Shown: positions 46,922-58,679, counted from the stretch's first letter. The stretch is DNA of 64,000 bases from Pelobates cultripes (GCA_933207985.1 OW240916.1:81400291-81464290), one strand, 5' to 3'. Numbers and translations: made by a program. Notes: a model not told the origin generated them from the letters alone.

Positions 46922-47429
46922 GAGATGCTACCCGCCAACAGCAAACAGGAAACCAGGAACAGTCCAGAACTAGAAGGGCAACGGCCCAAAGTCCATCCGG
47001 ATACTTGACCAGAGGACGTCCGAGAACAGGGACAAAACCAGGAACGAATGATGAAACGTTAACCATAGGGAGTCCATCTCAGCGTTAACCACCGAACTCC
47101 AGCTAACTTGGAGAAGTCCTGTGGAGAGTGATGCACTCCATGCGATACTCTCAGTACTGAGTCAACCTGCGAAAACATAATGACAGGAGCCCAAAGGTTA
47201 AATCGGTACTAACACCAATTGCCCATGCCAAGATACGATACATTGGAAATCAAGCCACCCCTTAGTGTCCCCCATTCCCTCTTAAGTCAAGAATCCCCAG
47301 GTATGTGTAGTGTCATGATTCAGATGTACATATAAGTCATACGTGATGGAGCGCAATGCCATACTTACTGCCCTAGGACGAAATATAACAGGGGGGGAAA
47401 AAGGTTATACAAATAAGTTAAAGGGAGGG

Positions 47430-47504
47430 GCAATACTCGCCTCCATGTCTTTCATAAAATCATGACTTTTCGTCATGAAATAGCAAAATCATTTAATTTT
47501 ATGT
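47430..47504 (-). repeat. DIRS internal complementary region, outer half
   Basis: GCAATACTCGCCTCCATGTC to TTTAATTTTATGT; complements the 3' end at 46719-46780. Its last four bases, ATGT, are one copy of the retroviral target duplication. Confidence 0.85.
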
Positions 47505-48098
47505 TGTGGAAGTAGACAAAAATATTACCAGGTTCAATAAAAAGCGTTTTAATTGACCATTACAATACACAGAGATATCTCATGGAGATTGGCAAGAAGC
47601 AATCCATCATGTTACAATTCCTCATATTTTATACATATGACCCGGAACTGGCCTTTCGTTTAGCTTGAATCAGAACTCCAAATATGGTCTTATTTCCTAT
47701 TGGCTAAATTCTAGCATAACTGACAAATTTAAGGTTCAAAAGTTTAAGCATCCCATGATCTTTCTAACAGATAACTTGACCACAGTCATGCGTCTTACTT
47801 CGCTAAAATATCGCTTGTCTATGATAAGAGTTAACACATATAAGACTTCCTCTTTCACAACTTAAGCACACATTTCACCTTTCCCCCCCTGGCAACATCT
47901 GACAAGACACGCTTTCAAAATAACTTTTCCTTTTGCAATCCAAAAAACAGTCCAGACATCCATTAATAAATTGTAACAATAAAACATAGTTTCTTCTTAT
48001 TTCTTAGAGTAAATATTCTTCTTTGATTATATTTTAAGATGATGATTAAACAGCAAAATGGCTGACAGCATGTCAGTAGCAGGTTACATATGTTCACA
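47505..48098 (-). repeat. 3' LTR of the endogenous retrovirus
   Basis: 594 bases, TGTGGAAG to GTTCACA on the plus strand. The minus-strand polypurine tract AAAGGGAGGAC lies at 48099-48109. Differs from the 5' LTR by a few substitutions and a 3-base indel. Confidence 0.93.
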
Positions 48099-48414
48099 GT
48101 CCTCCCTTTGGTGCTAGGACTTTCACCACAAAAAGCTCCGTGCAACACTTCCGATGTTTAGCGAAGGTCATTCAGTGAGCTAGTGATTTTAAACAGCACT
48201 TGGAGGACTTTCCAAATAGATGCGCACACGATCAATATCTTCACGAGAAAGTATGTCTGTATTCCAAGTCGGTATGAGTTGTGACCGGATAGTCAGTAGA
48301 AATTGTGCCAGGGGGAGATGAAGGTGAACAGCTCTTGAGGATTAATCGGCATGAACACTTTAGGACATTCACTGCAACATATATAAACACAAGCATCAAT
48401 ACTACTAAAATAAC

Positions 48415-49868
48415 TCAAATGAGAAGACGTTTTCCCATTGTTCCCAACCAATTAGTCAAACCAAAACTCCAGTCAAAACCCCAATTTAAACCTCCCGAAG
48501 AAGTATTGTGAACTTCTCTAAGTTTAATTTGTACTTCATGCATTTTATCTCCATCTTTATGAATCTGACCAGTGACATTATCATTAAACAACATCTTGTT
48601 TTTATCAGTGCACAAACACCACCTTTGGAGGCCAACAAATAATCTAGGGCGAACCTATTTTGCATAATCATAGCTGAAGCTTGTTCCTGTTCGGCAGACA
48701 ATTTTTCAATAGCATCTCCTGTATTATTAAAGGCTTCATCTAGTATATCTCCTAACAAGTTTAATTTGTACATTAATTCAATAACCCCCCCTGTAGGTAC
48801 AAAACCTGCAAATAGCGTATCTCCTTCACCAGATTTTAGTTCTTTCGGTTTTATCTTTTTTGGAACTAATAACCTTTCTTTTATTCCTCATCCTTCCTTC
48901 AGGCAAATTTTCATGAAGGGTTAACGCTGGGATAATATTACCTAGATAACAAGTTCCCACCCAATTGCATGGAAGTCTTTTTACCGCCCAACTACCAGAT
49001 AAATAGTATACCCCAAATGGAAGATGAATATCAATAACACGAGAATCTGAGCAGTCAAAAATAGGTTGATTAATATAGGGCAGTAGCATAAAAAGATTGG
49101 AAGTTAAAGTTTGAGTATTAAAGTAGGCCCATCTCAAAATAGTGACATTTAAATGTTCATTCTGGTCATAATTATTATCCATGATTTCTACCTCAGAAGT
49201 CAAATTTACCCTTACATGATTAGTAATCACCGGGATTCTATCCTTGATGGGACATTTTGTTAAAATATCTTCTAATAAGGGTTTCCAACAAAAAGCTTTC
49301 AATCTACCACTACAAGGGGCAGAATTAGTTTCAGACCCACATAGATTATAAAGGACATTGTTTTCAAAAATAACAATAGCATTGCTTATAGGCTTAACAA
49401 TCTTGTCAGGACTTTTCTGATCCCTGTTAGAAATTACTACTGCTCTGCTAGTAATAGGATATGTTAAATGAACCTTAGCAGGTTCCCCAGATTTGGATAC
49501 TTCATTCTGAATAAATCCAACAAACCCCGTTTTATTTGCTCTTATTTTCTCACAAAGACCCATAAAGATTCCATAGACCATGGCACCCCCACAAAAGGAT
49601 AACCATAGTTCATGGAATGCAGAGCAAACCCACAAACCCAACAATGATTACTTTTGTTTGACAATTTATACAATTCAGTAGCTGTTTTAACAAAATGGTT
49701 ATCTATCTCCCATGAAGAAAAATCACTTGGGTTCTCGGCCCATACTACACGTGTATTAAAAAAAAAAAAAAAAAAAAAAGCTAACGTAGTGTAGAGGATG
49801 AAAAATTTTAAAAATGTCATAATGACAATCATTAAGGACAATATAAGTTTAACCAGTGTGAGATACAT
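48415..49868 (-). pseudogene. Retroviral env, broken
   Basis: Gamma-type envelope remnant. 49542-49868 has an N-terminal hydrophobic signal-like stretch, with a run of phenylalanines from an A/T homopolymer (about 49760-49779), and CWVC, the isomerase-like motif that links surface and transmembrane subunits in gammaretroviruses. 48826-49644 is the rest of the surface subunit with several N-X-S/T sites, ending in a basic RNKRK cleavage-like site. 48486-48773 has the coiled region and GGVC then six residues then CC, the CX6CC motif. At least two frameshifts and stops separate these parts, so no full-length protein is encoded. Confidence 0.85.
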
Positions 49869-49951
49869 GAAGAAAAACAGTAGAGTTGACTTTGGATTAG
49901 AAAGATACTCCCCTTAAAAAGTACCCCTTTTTATAAGGGAAAACGGCTTCC

Positions 49952-50980
49952 TTAGTCCTCTATTCTTCTTCCAGTGAAAAAATCTTTTCCAGCGCTTGTC
50001 AGTTTACAATGGGAAATGTGGATCCAAGATTTAACCCCTGCGACTTTAACAGCTGAATTAGTGGTTAATAACACTTGACCAGGTCCTTTCCACCTTGGTT
50101 GCAACGCGTGCTTTCGTGAATGATCTTTTATCATAACATAATCTCCAGGAGCGATGGCATGCAAAGGTTGGTATTCACTTGTTCGCTGTACAGCTTTTAC
50201 CTGCATATAGAGAGACTAATCGTTTTGTTAGCTACATGCAATATGACATCAACAAATCATCATTTATCTCATGAGAATTAAATTTTAGAGGTAGCCCTCC
50301 TGTGAACATTGGTCTTCCCATTAGAATTTCATGAGGAGATAACCCATGCTTTCGAGCTGGAGAGAATCTCATAGACATTAAGGCAAGAGGAAGTGCATTA
50401 AGCCACTTTAACTTTCTCTGCTGCAATTTTTGCAATTTTGTTTTTTTAATGTTCCATTGGCCCTTTCTACTGCTCCTTCTGACTGAGGATGATGAGAGCA
50501 ATGTAGATAAGGGATTTGCTAAATTTTTGCTATCTGTTGCACTACTTTTGCTATGAAATGTGTTCCCTGATCTGAGTAAATGTGCCGAGGCAATCCATAC
50601 CTGGGTATAAATTCTTGTAACAATTTCTTAAACATTGTAGACATATCGGCATGGCAACAAGGATAAGCCTCAATCCAACCTGAGAATGTATCTAATATTA
50701 CTAGCACATACCGATACTGCATTACCTTTGGTAATTCAATGAAATCCATTTGTAAATTTACAAATGGACCTCATTAACAGGGAGGATGATTTAGGTCTCT
50801 GACCTGCATTGTATTGTAAACAAATAACACATGAAGAACACACCAGTGCCAATACAGATTCTAGGCCCAGCCTTGACCATTCAGAATTAAACAACAATGA
50901 TGGCAATGCTGGTCTCCCACTAAATATACATTCTCCCCACCAAAATCACTTACTTCTTCTTCCCTCAGTATCACATACAA
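49952..50980 (-). pseudogene. Retroviral integrase remnant joined to a protease stub
   Basis: From right to left: a short stretch resembling the protease start near 51000, then the cysteine half of the integrase zinc finger (CSSCVIC near 50830), the catalytic core with DTFSGW and YSDQGTHF (50519-50749), a [10 protein letters not shown] block (50232-50501), and the C-terminal WKGPGQVLLTT and WIHISHCK block (49952-50206). Protease, RT and RNase H, about 2.5 kb in related viruses, are missing. Stops divide the integrase into at least three frames. Confidence 0.85.
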
Positions 50981-51032
50981 TTCATTTACTTTCAAATGTA
51001 CCATAGGTTCTGGACCTTGGGTCACAGGTACA

Positions 51033-52626
51033 CTAACAATACATATTCAGACCCCAATCTTCCTCTACATCTAGTCTGTCTTTTTCTTCTAATTGCTTTC
51101 TTGCCCCCTTTACCTCCTTGCAATCTGTTTCTATATGACCATATCCATCACAATTGAAACATTTGATAAATGTTCTTACATTATTCTGTGGGGGTCTTCT
51201 GGCTATGTTTTGTCTTGGCTGATGTGCATAATATCTAACAGGCATTTGTTCAGCTTGTAGCATTATGTGCTCAGCTTTTGCATTTTCCTTGATTTGAATA
51301 GCTTGTCAAATTTCTGATGCTGCACGTAATACAATATTAAGTGATTTATCCCGCCATCCCAGTAAGGATAACATCAATTGTTTTTTTACTTTAGAATCCA
51401 AACCATTTACTAAGGTATTCACTATGAACGGCTTAATTGATTAATTCGTGATATCTTCAAAACTTCCAAAAACCTTAATTGCTTCCGCATATTCATGGGG
51501 GTTTTCTCCTTTCTTTTGCACTATGCTATGTATAGTCAATAGGCTGGGTAAAAACTGTTTTTAATTTGATGCTGAGGAATGCATACCAATTCTTAAGGAC
51601 AACATCACTCCTCTCATCAGGGCAATTTTCCCATATGTGTGCAACTGCCTGTCCCCCCACCCCTGCAGACCATGAGAAAGGTGATTCGTTATATCCTGCC
51701 ACCCATTTAGTATGTTCTGTAGGGGTTAATACTGTCTCCATTAACACATTAAGATCTTATGTTGTCGGGAAATAGCTGGCACACATTATTTTTAAATGTT
51801 TTACAAACCCATTTGGATCTTTAGAGGGGGCTGGAAATGATACCTGTAAAGATGCTATGTCTTGTGGGCTCCACGGTTGACAAATCCTCCTTGGTCTCCC
51901 ATCATTATCCATCTGTCCCACTTCTCTAATAGGTAAAATCATAGCCTCACTCCCATCACTCTCAGGCAACACATTGCTACATCCTGATAAACCACAGCAT
52001 GATCAGCAAATCTTTTAAGCAGTCTTATATCCCTCTCAGGTCTACCACCTCAATGCAACATGGCTGAGGCACCAGCTAAATTTTGGGGTACAAGCTGTGG
52101 TGCATCATTCATCTGCTGAGGGGAGGTGACCCAAAGAGGGATTCATAATCTCATGATTAATCAAAAAATCCTCATCATCATTATAAGGCGGAGGATTTTT
52201 AACATTTCTTTTTAAATTGTACAGTGAGGGATACAAACAGGCAACACCAGTACCCTCTCCTTTACATGCCCCTCCTGTTGCACCTGATTGGGGGGAACAT
52301 TCTTGCTTTTTCTTTTCAATTTCCTCATGCCATAACATATATGCAGACCATTCCAGTTTTTAAAGACTTTTTCCATTTAACAACATTGTTCTTAAACTTA
52401 ACAACACCCAAGGGTCTAATGACCCCACCACTGGCCATGGATTTATATTATTCTTAGTAAACTTTGCCCATTTCTTTGAATACATAATATTTGAAGGGCC
52501 ATATTTCGGTTTCATTAAATAAACTGGGGAATCACTGGGTATACTATCCCCATGATCAAGCTGCTTGCCATGATTCAACCTCATTTCTGTTACTTGTACT
52601 TTGAAACACCAAATGTATACACTCAC
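51033..52626 (-). pseudogene. Retroviral gag, broken
   Basis: Minus-strand blocks give a matrix-like start (52360-52626), a PPPY late-domain motif (52105-52338) that would recruit NEDD4-type ligases for budding, a capsid start with PWSPQDIASLQVSFPAPS (51757-51972), more capsid (51526-51747), and one CCHC knuckle, CFNCDGYGHIETDC (51033-51263). One knuckle and PPPY fit gammaretrovirus-like Gag. Stops and frameshifts break it into at least four frames. Confidence 0.85.
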
Positions 52627-52819
52627 TGTATCACCTTTTGAGAGATCGAAAGGTCACAATTTTCAGTCTGTATACTGACTGACAACTGGAGTTTACACAA
52701 AAATCTCTTCTCAAATGATGTCACAGTTTATCAAAATTTAAACCATATACACACAGTTATACAATTTTAACACAATACATCTTACTCAAGTGCTACGTTT
52801 AACCTATGAGTTTAAACAG

Positions 52820-53103
52820 TTAATACAAGACAACTTAACTTCACCTTGCTACGTTTAGACTGGGTGAAATTAAGACAATAAAACAAAATAATCTAATCTC
52901 ACTTTCCTACGTTTAGATTTGGGAGATTAGATTCATGTGGCTAACCTCAACATTTAGCCAATTAATACAAGACAACTTAACTTCACCTTGCTACGTTTAG
53001 ACTGGGTGAAATTAAGACACTAAAACAAAATAATCTAATCTCGCTTTGCTACGTTTAGACTTGGGAGATTAGATTCATGTGGCTAACCTCAACATTTAGC
53101 CAC
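52820..53103. repeat. 142-bp tandem duplication in the retroviral leader
   Basis: Two copies, 52820-52961 and 52962-53103, nearly identical. The word CTACGTTTA occurs twice in each copy and also near 52793 and 53153. It lies between the primer site and gag, where packaging signals normally lie. Confidence 0.9.
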
Positions 53104-53525
53104 AATCACATGACAGGGATACATCATATCAAAGAGACTCTCACCAACAGAGCTACGTTTAGACTTCTGAAGGCCCACCAAACCCCTATTGGGTCTGCGA
53201 AGTTTAGTCACTTAAGTCTTCCTAGGGGACTACCTGTCAGTGCTACCACTGATTCTAGAATCACTCAGACAGACACTAATACTGCAGTATATTTTACAAC
53301 ATAGACATAAATAGTAACGTTACAAATGGTCAATAAAAGGCTAAGAAATCAGGTCACACAGACTAGCATTTACCTACACCGTTCTTTGTTTCATGGACAC
53401 TCAAAAATTACACTAATGCCATGTTTTATAAATGGTATGGCTTACCTTTCATATGACCGGTCTGTTTGAGTGCCCACGAAATGGTTGACAGGTGCAGGTG
53501 TTCCGCTGGTGTCTGTGGTATTCTG

Positions 53526-53546
53526 ATCCCGGACAAAGAGCCCCCA
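53526..53546 (-). promoter_or_regulatory. Proline-tRNA-like primer-binding site
   Basis: On the minus strand, TGGGGGCTC then TTT then GTCCGGGAT, starting two bases after the 5' LTR. The two nine-base halves match the proline-tRNA site used by many gammaretroviruses; the TTT between them is extra. Confidence 0.75.
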
Positions 53547-53548
53547 AC

Positions 53549-54145
53549 TGTGGAAGTAGACAAAAATATTACCAGGTTCAATAAAAAGCGTTTTAATTGA
53601 CCATTACAATACACAGGGATATCTCATGGAGATTGGCAAGAAGCAATCTAACATCATGTTACAATTCCTCATATTTTATACATATGACCCGGAACTGGCC
53701 TTTCGTTTAGCTTGAATCAGAACTCCAAATATGGTCTTATTTCTTATTGGCTAAATTCTAGCATAACTGACAAATTTAAGGTTCAAAAGTTTAAGCATCC
53801 CATGATCTTTCTAACAGATAACTTGACCACAGTCATGCGTCTTACTTCGCTAAAATATCGCTTGTCTATGATAAGAGTTAACACATATAAGACTTCCTCT
53901 TTCACAACTTAAGCACACATTTCACCTTTCCCCCCCTGGCAACATCTGACAAGACACGCTTTCAAAATAACTTTTCCTTTTGCAATCCAAAAAACAGTCC
54001 AGACATCCATTAATAAATTGTAACAATAAAACATAGTTTCTTCTTATTTCTTAGAGTAAATATTCTTCTTTGATTATATTTTAAGATGATGATTAAACAG
54101 CAAAATGGCTGACAGCATGTCAGTAGCAGGTTACATATGTTCACA
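53549..54145 (-). repeat. 5' LTR of the endogenous retrovirus
   Basis: 597 bases with the same ends as the 3' LTR, abutting ATGT of the target duplication. Confidence 0.93.
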
Positions 54146-54172
54146 ATGTCAAGACACGGAGGCTCATATTGC
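54146..54172 (-). repeat. DIRS internal complementary region, inner half
   Basis: ATGTCAAGACACGGAGGCTC to ATTGC complements the 5' end of the DIRS (59600-59625). Begins with the second ATGT target copy. Confidence 0.88.
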
Positions 54173-54176
54173 AAGT

Positions 54177-55150
54177 TTAAAGCTGAGCAATAACCGACGA
54201 GAAAACGTGTGGCTGAGGTCGAAAGTAGAATTCCTTGAAGGTGGATTCTCTGGACCAGTCCGCCATTCTCATAAGGTCTTCCAGGCGTGCCCCCCGAAGA
54301 GGCCATAGAAGTGGCTGAAGCCCCTCGTGTGGAGTGGGCGCTAAAAATGGATGTGTCCACACCCGCCTGTGACATTACCCACTTCACCCAACGAGCCAGA
54401 GTCGTGCTGGATACTGGGGCGAAGGGCTGACGAATTGAGAGGAAAAGTTGAGGAGTTGAAGCCGACCGATGGGCCTTCGTCCGAAGTTCGTATTCTCTCA
54501 AACAGGTCACTGGGCACAACATAGGGGTAGTTGAAAAACTCGGGTACGAGACTGAACGTATGGCCATCTTAGTCCTTCTGGAGATATTAAATGTCACCCC
54601 GTCCGGGGTGAAGGATCTCGCATCATGGTCCAGGGCACGTAACTCTGAGACTCGTTTGCATGAAATGAGGCAGAACAGGGATACCAACTTGGCAGAGAGT
54701 TGTTGCAGGGTGAGGTCCGAATTGGGCGGCCAGGAGGAAAACAGTGATAGGACGCAGGAGACGTCCCATGTTGCTGTGTATCGAGGTCTGGGGGGACGCG
54801 AGAGGCGTGAACCCTTGAGTAAGCGGCACACCAAGGGATGTTGGCCTGCTGGGCAGCTGTTGAAACCATGATGAGCTGAGGAGATGGACGATCTGTATAG
54901 GTTAATCGTGCGATATGCTCGACCCGCTTCAAATAATGATGTGAGGAACTGGAGTATCGCTGTCACAGGAGCTGCCACAGGATCCAGGTCCCTAGCCAGG
55001 CACCAGCCAGTCCAAGCTCTCCAAGCAGTCCCGTATGAGCGTCTAGTGCCGGGAGCCCATGCGTCAGCCAGGAGGCGTCGAGTTGTGTCCGAAACTCCTT
55101 GGACTTCCCAGGGACCCCTGAAATCCTCCATGCGAGTAGCCGTAATGATC
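54177..55150 (-). pseudogene. DIRS tyrosine recombinase, frameshifted
   Basis: DIRS elements integrate with a lambda-type tyrosine recombinase instead of a DDE integrase. The frame reads TRRSYGTAWRAWTGWC (DNA-binding part), CKRVSELRALD (first catalytic arginine), FSAHSTRGASATSMA (histidine and second arginine), then, after a one-base shift at a C run near 54290, LMRMADWSRESTFKEFYF in another frame with the nucleophile tyrosine. All catalytic residues can be seen, so only the frameshift is clearly damaging in this domain. It ends at 54177, immediately before the internal complementary region. Confidence 0.9.
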
Positions 55151-57150
55151 CGTCCAGTAGGAGGAGATGTTGTTGGCCCAACGGGTTCAGCAGAAGGTCC
55201 CGGTGGGACGGCAGAAGTGCGGGGACGTCTATTGCCAGTTCCAGGAGTTGTGGGAACCACGACTGGGTACCCCAGAATGGGGTTAGCAGGACCAAGTCCG
55301 CCATCTGGTGCCGTACTTGGAGTAGCACTCAGGAAGCATGGCAAATGGAGGAAAGCGTAAAGGCGTGCGCCGGACCAGTCTTGTAGGAAGGCGTCCACTG
55401 CTTCCGTGGCCGGGTCTGGGCGCCAGCTGTAGAACCGGGGTAGTTGGGCGTTGAGCCTGGAAGCGAAGAAGTCGATGGTAAAGGGCCCCCAAAGGGACAA
55501 TATAGTGGAGAAAACCTCTGTATCCAATTTCCAATCGCTGCTGTCTGATAGATAGCATGAGCTCCAATCCACATGGGTATTGTGAAGACCGGGGAGGTAT
55601 TCCACCTGGACCATCAGGTCCCTGGCTAAGCAATAGGTCCAGAAATCTTTTGCCAAACGGGCCAACATCGCTGAGCGTGTGCCGCCCAGGTGGTTGACAT
55701 AGCGAACCGCTGAAATGTTGTCCATACGCAGCCTGATGCATGCACTGGCCGTACCATTCGCAAAGCTCCGGATCGCAAAGGAACCGGCTAGTAGTTCCAG
55801 GGCATTGATGTGGAGTCGGGACTCGGCCTCTGTCCAGCGACCCCCGGTAGTCACACCGTGCGCCCCAGCCATGGAGACTTGCGTCCGAGTCCACCGTGAA
55901 CTCCGGTTGTGAGCCGAAGATGGCCTTGCCATTCCAGGCGGATAGGTTGTGGATCCACCAGGTCATCTCGTCTCGGGATTCCGAGTCCAGGGAGACCAAA
56001 TCTGCATATGAGGCCCCTTTGCGAAGGTGTGCTATCTTCAGCCGTTGGAGGGCCCGATAATGGAGCTGAGCTAGGAACACTGCCTGGATAGAGGAGGCCA
56101 GTAGGCCAATAAGTCGTGCCAGGTGCCGCAACGACAGCTGGTGGCGCGTCAGGGCGCGTCGCAGTTCCTTGCGGATTGAGCGTATTTTGGCCGCAGGGAG
56201 ACCGAGAGACTCCGCTTCCGAGTCCACCGTGAACCCTAGGAACTCCATGTGTCGGGAAGGGGATAGGCAGGATTTTTCCCCGTTGAGCAGGGAGCCCTGC
56301 CGACATAGTAGGTCCATTGTCCATTGAAGGTGTTCTAGGAGGACCCCCCGATCTTGTGCCATGAGGAGGATATCGTCCAGATAGACCAGGGTTGTCAAAC
56401 ATGCGGCCCCCCAGATGTTGCTGAACTACAACTCCCATGATTCCCTGGCTATCTGTTTCATTGAAAGAATCATGGGAGTTGTAGTTAAGCAACATCTGGG
56501 GGGCCGCATGTTTGACAACCCTGAGATAGACTATCAGTCTTACCCCTCGACTGCGCAGCCAAGCCATCAATTTGGTGAAGCACCACGGAGCTGACGATAG
56601 TCCGAAAGGGAGGCATGTGAATCGCCACGTTTCGCCTTTCCAGAGGAATCGTAGTAGGTCCCTGGACGACTCGGTCACCGGGACTGTCAGGTAAGCATCT
56701 TTGAGGTCTAATTTCGCCATTAGTCTCCGCGTAGGAGTAAGTCCCGTAGGAGGTGGATGCCCTCCATTTTGAAGTGGCGGTAGCGCACTATGGAGTTTAG
56801 GGCCCGAAGGTTTATAACGGGGCGCATCTGGCCGCCTTTCTTTTCCACAAGGAAGATGTTGCTGAGAACACCAGTATGGGGCAGGGGAGCTCGTTCTATC
56901 GCTCCCTTCGTGCGGAGTGACAATAGCTCCTCGTCTATTAAGGCTCGGATTGCCTTTGAAAGTACCAAAGGGTGAGGGGGAGGAATACGACACGGGGTGT
57001 CTACTAATTCTATGTGAAACCCCCTCACAGTGGCCAGAACCCAGGAATCTGAGGTGATATCTAACCAGGCATGGAAAAAATGACGGAGTCTGCCCCCTAC
57101 ACAGATATTGGAAAAAGCATGAGGTAGGTGTAGGCTTACCGTAAGGGCGT
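55151..57150 (-). pseudogene. DIRS reverse transcriptase and RNase H, split by a MITE
   Basis: Order on the minus strand: RT fingers GAIERAPLPHTGVLSNIFLV and INLRALNSIV (56720-57000), palm KLDLKDAYL and CLPFGLSSAPWCF (56560-56720) in another frame, then VYL cut by a 137-base insertion, then VYLDDILLMAQ (from 56386 down), FLGFTVDSE, and RNase H with FTVDSDASLHGWGA near 55880, ALELLAGSFAIRSF and LRMDNISAVRYVNHLGG in a third frame. There are frameshifts near 56735 and 55870. Between RNase H and the recombinase lies DFFASRLNAQLPRFYSW, typical of DIRS. Confidence 0.9.
56387..56523. mobile_element. hAT MITE in the DIRS RT active site
   Basis: A 137-base foldback starting CAGGGTTGTCAAACATGCGG and ending with the complement, flanked by a perfect 8-base duplication AGATAGAC (56379-56386 and 56524-56531). 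Arms of about 55 bases are almost perfect. The duplication overlaps the codons of the YLDD motif. Confidence 0.95.
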
Positions 57151-58622
57151 CTGGAACCGGGGTTCCCTCTGAAGCCTCTGGAGCGCCATGGTCTTCCACG
57201 AGATGGGAAGAAGGGAGACTGGTGTCTCGTGTCCTGATAAGGTGGTCTCTGATTATAAGAGCCTCGTCCCAATCCTCGGGAGTTGAAATTTGACCGGCCG
57301 GACAGACGGCCCCTGAATCTGCCGGCCCTGGTAGAGACCCGTCCATGAAATACCCTCTTCATGGAGGACTGGGCCTTCTCTGGGGCTGTGAAAGCACCTA
57401 CAAAGCGCCCCAAATCCTTGATAAAGGAGTCTCCGAATAGTAGGCCATGGGCATCTTTGCCCGCTTCAGTGAGGGCGAGGTTGGCCAATTTAGGCTCGAT
57501 TTTGAAGAGGATGGCTTTACGCCGCTCTATAGACAGGGAGGTGTTAACGCTACCTGCTATGCAGATTGCCCTCTGCACCCAACCACGGAGTTCTTCCGGG
57601 TCGACCTGCCTGTTCTCATTTCTGGCTAGCTCGGCCAGGTCGAATAATTTAGCCAGGGGGCCAAAAATGTCCAGGTGTTTGTCCTGGCAGGATTTTAATG
57701 CTGAGTCCAAACCCTTACGGGGATTCCAACCCATCTTGGAAAGAAACTGTGTCATTTTTGGGTCTACAATGGGAATCTCACAGACTTTATTGGGGATCAG
57801 GGGTCTAGGACATTCTGCCCTAAACTTGTTGCGTGCCGCCTTGCTAAGGGGGCGCCGTACCCAGTTCTCCAGGTACTTTGCTACATGGGCGGCTGGGAGC
57901 CATTCTGCCGAGCTCGGGTGATGGAGAGCATCTGGGTCAAACATAGGTTCCCCAGCCGGGTCCAGGAGGGTTGAACCCGCGGTAGCGGGAGAGTCGCTGC
58001 GAGAGCCACTAATTACCAACCCTGATAGGGCAGGGGCAAAAGGGTCAGTGTCCTGCCCGTCAGTCTCATTATTGGAGTCATCTCCGGACTCATCAACAGC
58101 CTCCTCACAAGACCCGATTTCTGAGTCGAAGTCGCTCTCTGCATGTCCTCTGGCACATTTCCAGTGCCGCGCCCGTTCTGCCAGGCGCGGAAAGGCTCAT
58201 TTGCGTGACATAGGCACGCTATCATGGGTGAATATTTTCACACCAGTCTTGTTGGTTCTGAAGGCGGGAGGGCTTAGGTGTCTAGATTTGGCCTTGGCCT
58301 TTCTAGGATTGTCCCCTGAGGGGTTCAAAGAGGAGTGCGGTAAGCGCGTAGGCGTGGCCGGTGCTTCTGCGGGCACAGGGTGTGCCAATAAGGCCTGAGA
58401 TATAGTCTGGGACAGGGCCGAGGACATAGAGCCCATGGTGGCCATAATGGCGTCTGTAACGGAACGTTGCAGTGCCAGGGTCTGGGCATCATCCGGCACC
58501 GACATAGGGTCACCCGCAGAAGAAGGGGGGCCAGAGCTGGCAGTGTTAGGGTTATCCAGCACACGGGGTATATCCATATCCCCAGGGGAAAGAGGGGTAG
58601 CAGACCCTTTAGGTTTAGGCAT
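57050..58622 (-). pseudogene. DIRS gag-like ORF with one in-frame stop
   Basis: Starts at the ATG at 58622 (MPKPKG) and is open but for TGA at 58197-58199, after which the same frame continues. The first part is rich in S, P and A; the middle has FPRLAERARHWKC and an acidic stretch (ESGDDSNNETDGQD); then a folded-looking part with EWLPAAHVAKYLENWVRRPL and KMGWNPRKGLDSALKSCQDK; and an RG-rich tail (GRFRGRLSGRSN) that could bind nucleic acid. DIRS first ORFs have this make-up. The TGA stands where CGA would be a one-step CpG change. RT begins in an overlapping frame near 57150. Confidence 0.8.
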
Positions 58623-58679
58623 AATAATTATAAGTGAGAGTAATCCCAGAGACACAAGTAAAATATATATTTATGTATA

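Larger units (their letters stand above)
47505..54145 (-). mobile_element. Endogenous retrovirus, gamma-type, with internal pol deletion
   Basis: Two direct LTRs (47505-48098 and 53549-54145) flanked by ATGT at 47501-47504 and 54146-54149. Minus-strand order: 5' LTR, primer site, leader with tandem repeat, gag, a scar where protease, RT and RNase H should be, integrase, env, 3' LTR. The Env has a CWVC motif in the surface subunit and a CX6CC motif in the transmembrane subunit, which is the gamma-type (class I) signature. Gag, integrase and env are broken by stops and frameshifts. LTRs are almost identical, so insertion was recent relative to its neighbours. Confidence 0.93.

Noticed and set aside
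46718..47504. Separate short foldback transposon of about 790 bases
   Set aside because: Its ends are the DIRS 3' terminal repeat and the outer half of the internal complementary region; together with 54146-59633 it forms one DIRS split by the retrovirus.
49757..49780. Poly-A tail of a processed insertion
   Set aside because: The A run is inside the retroviral env signal-peptide region with env continuing on both sides; it is a homopolymer expansion.
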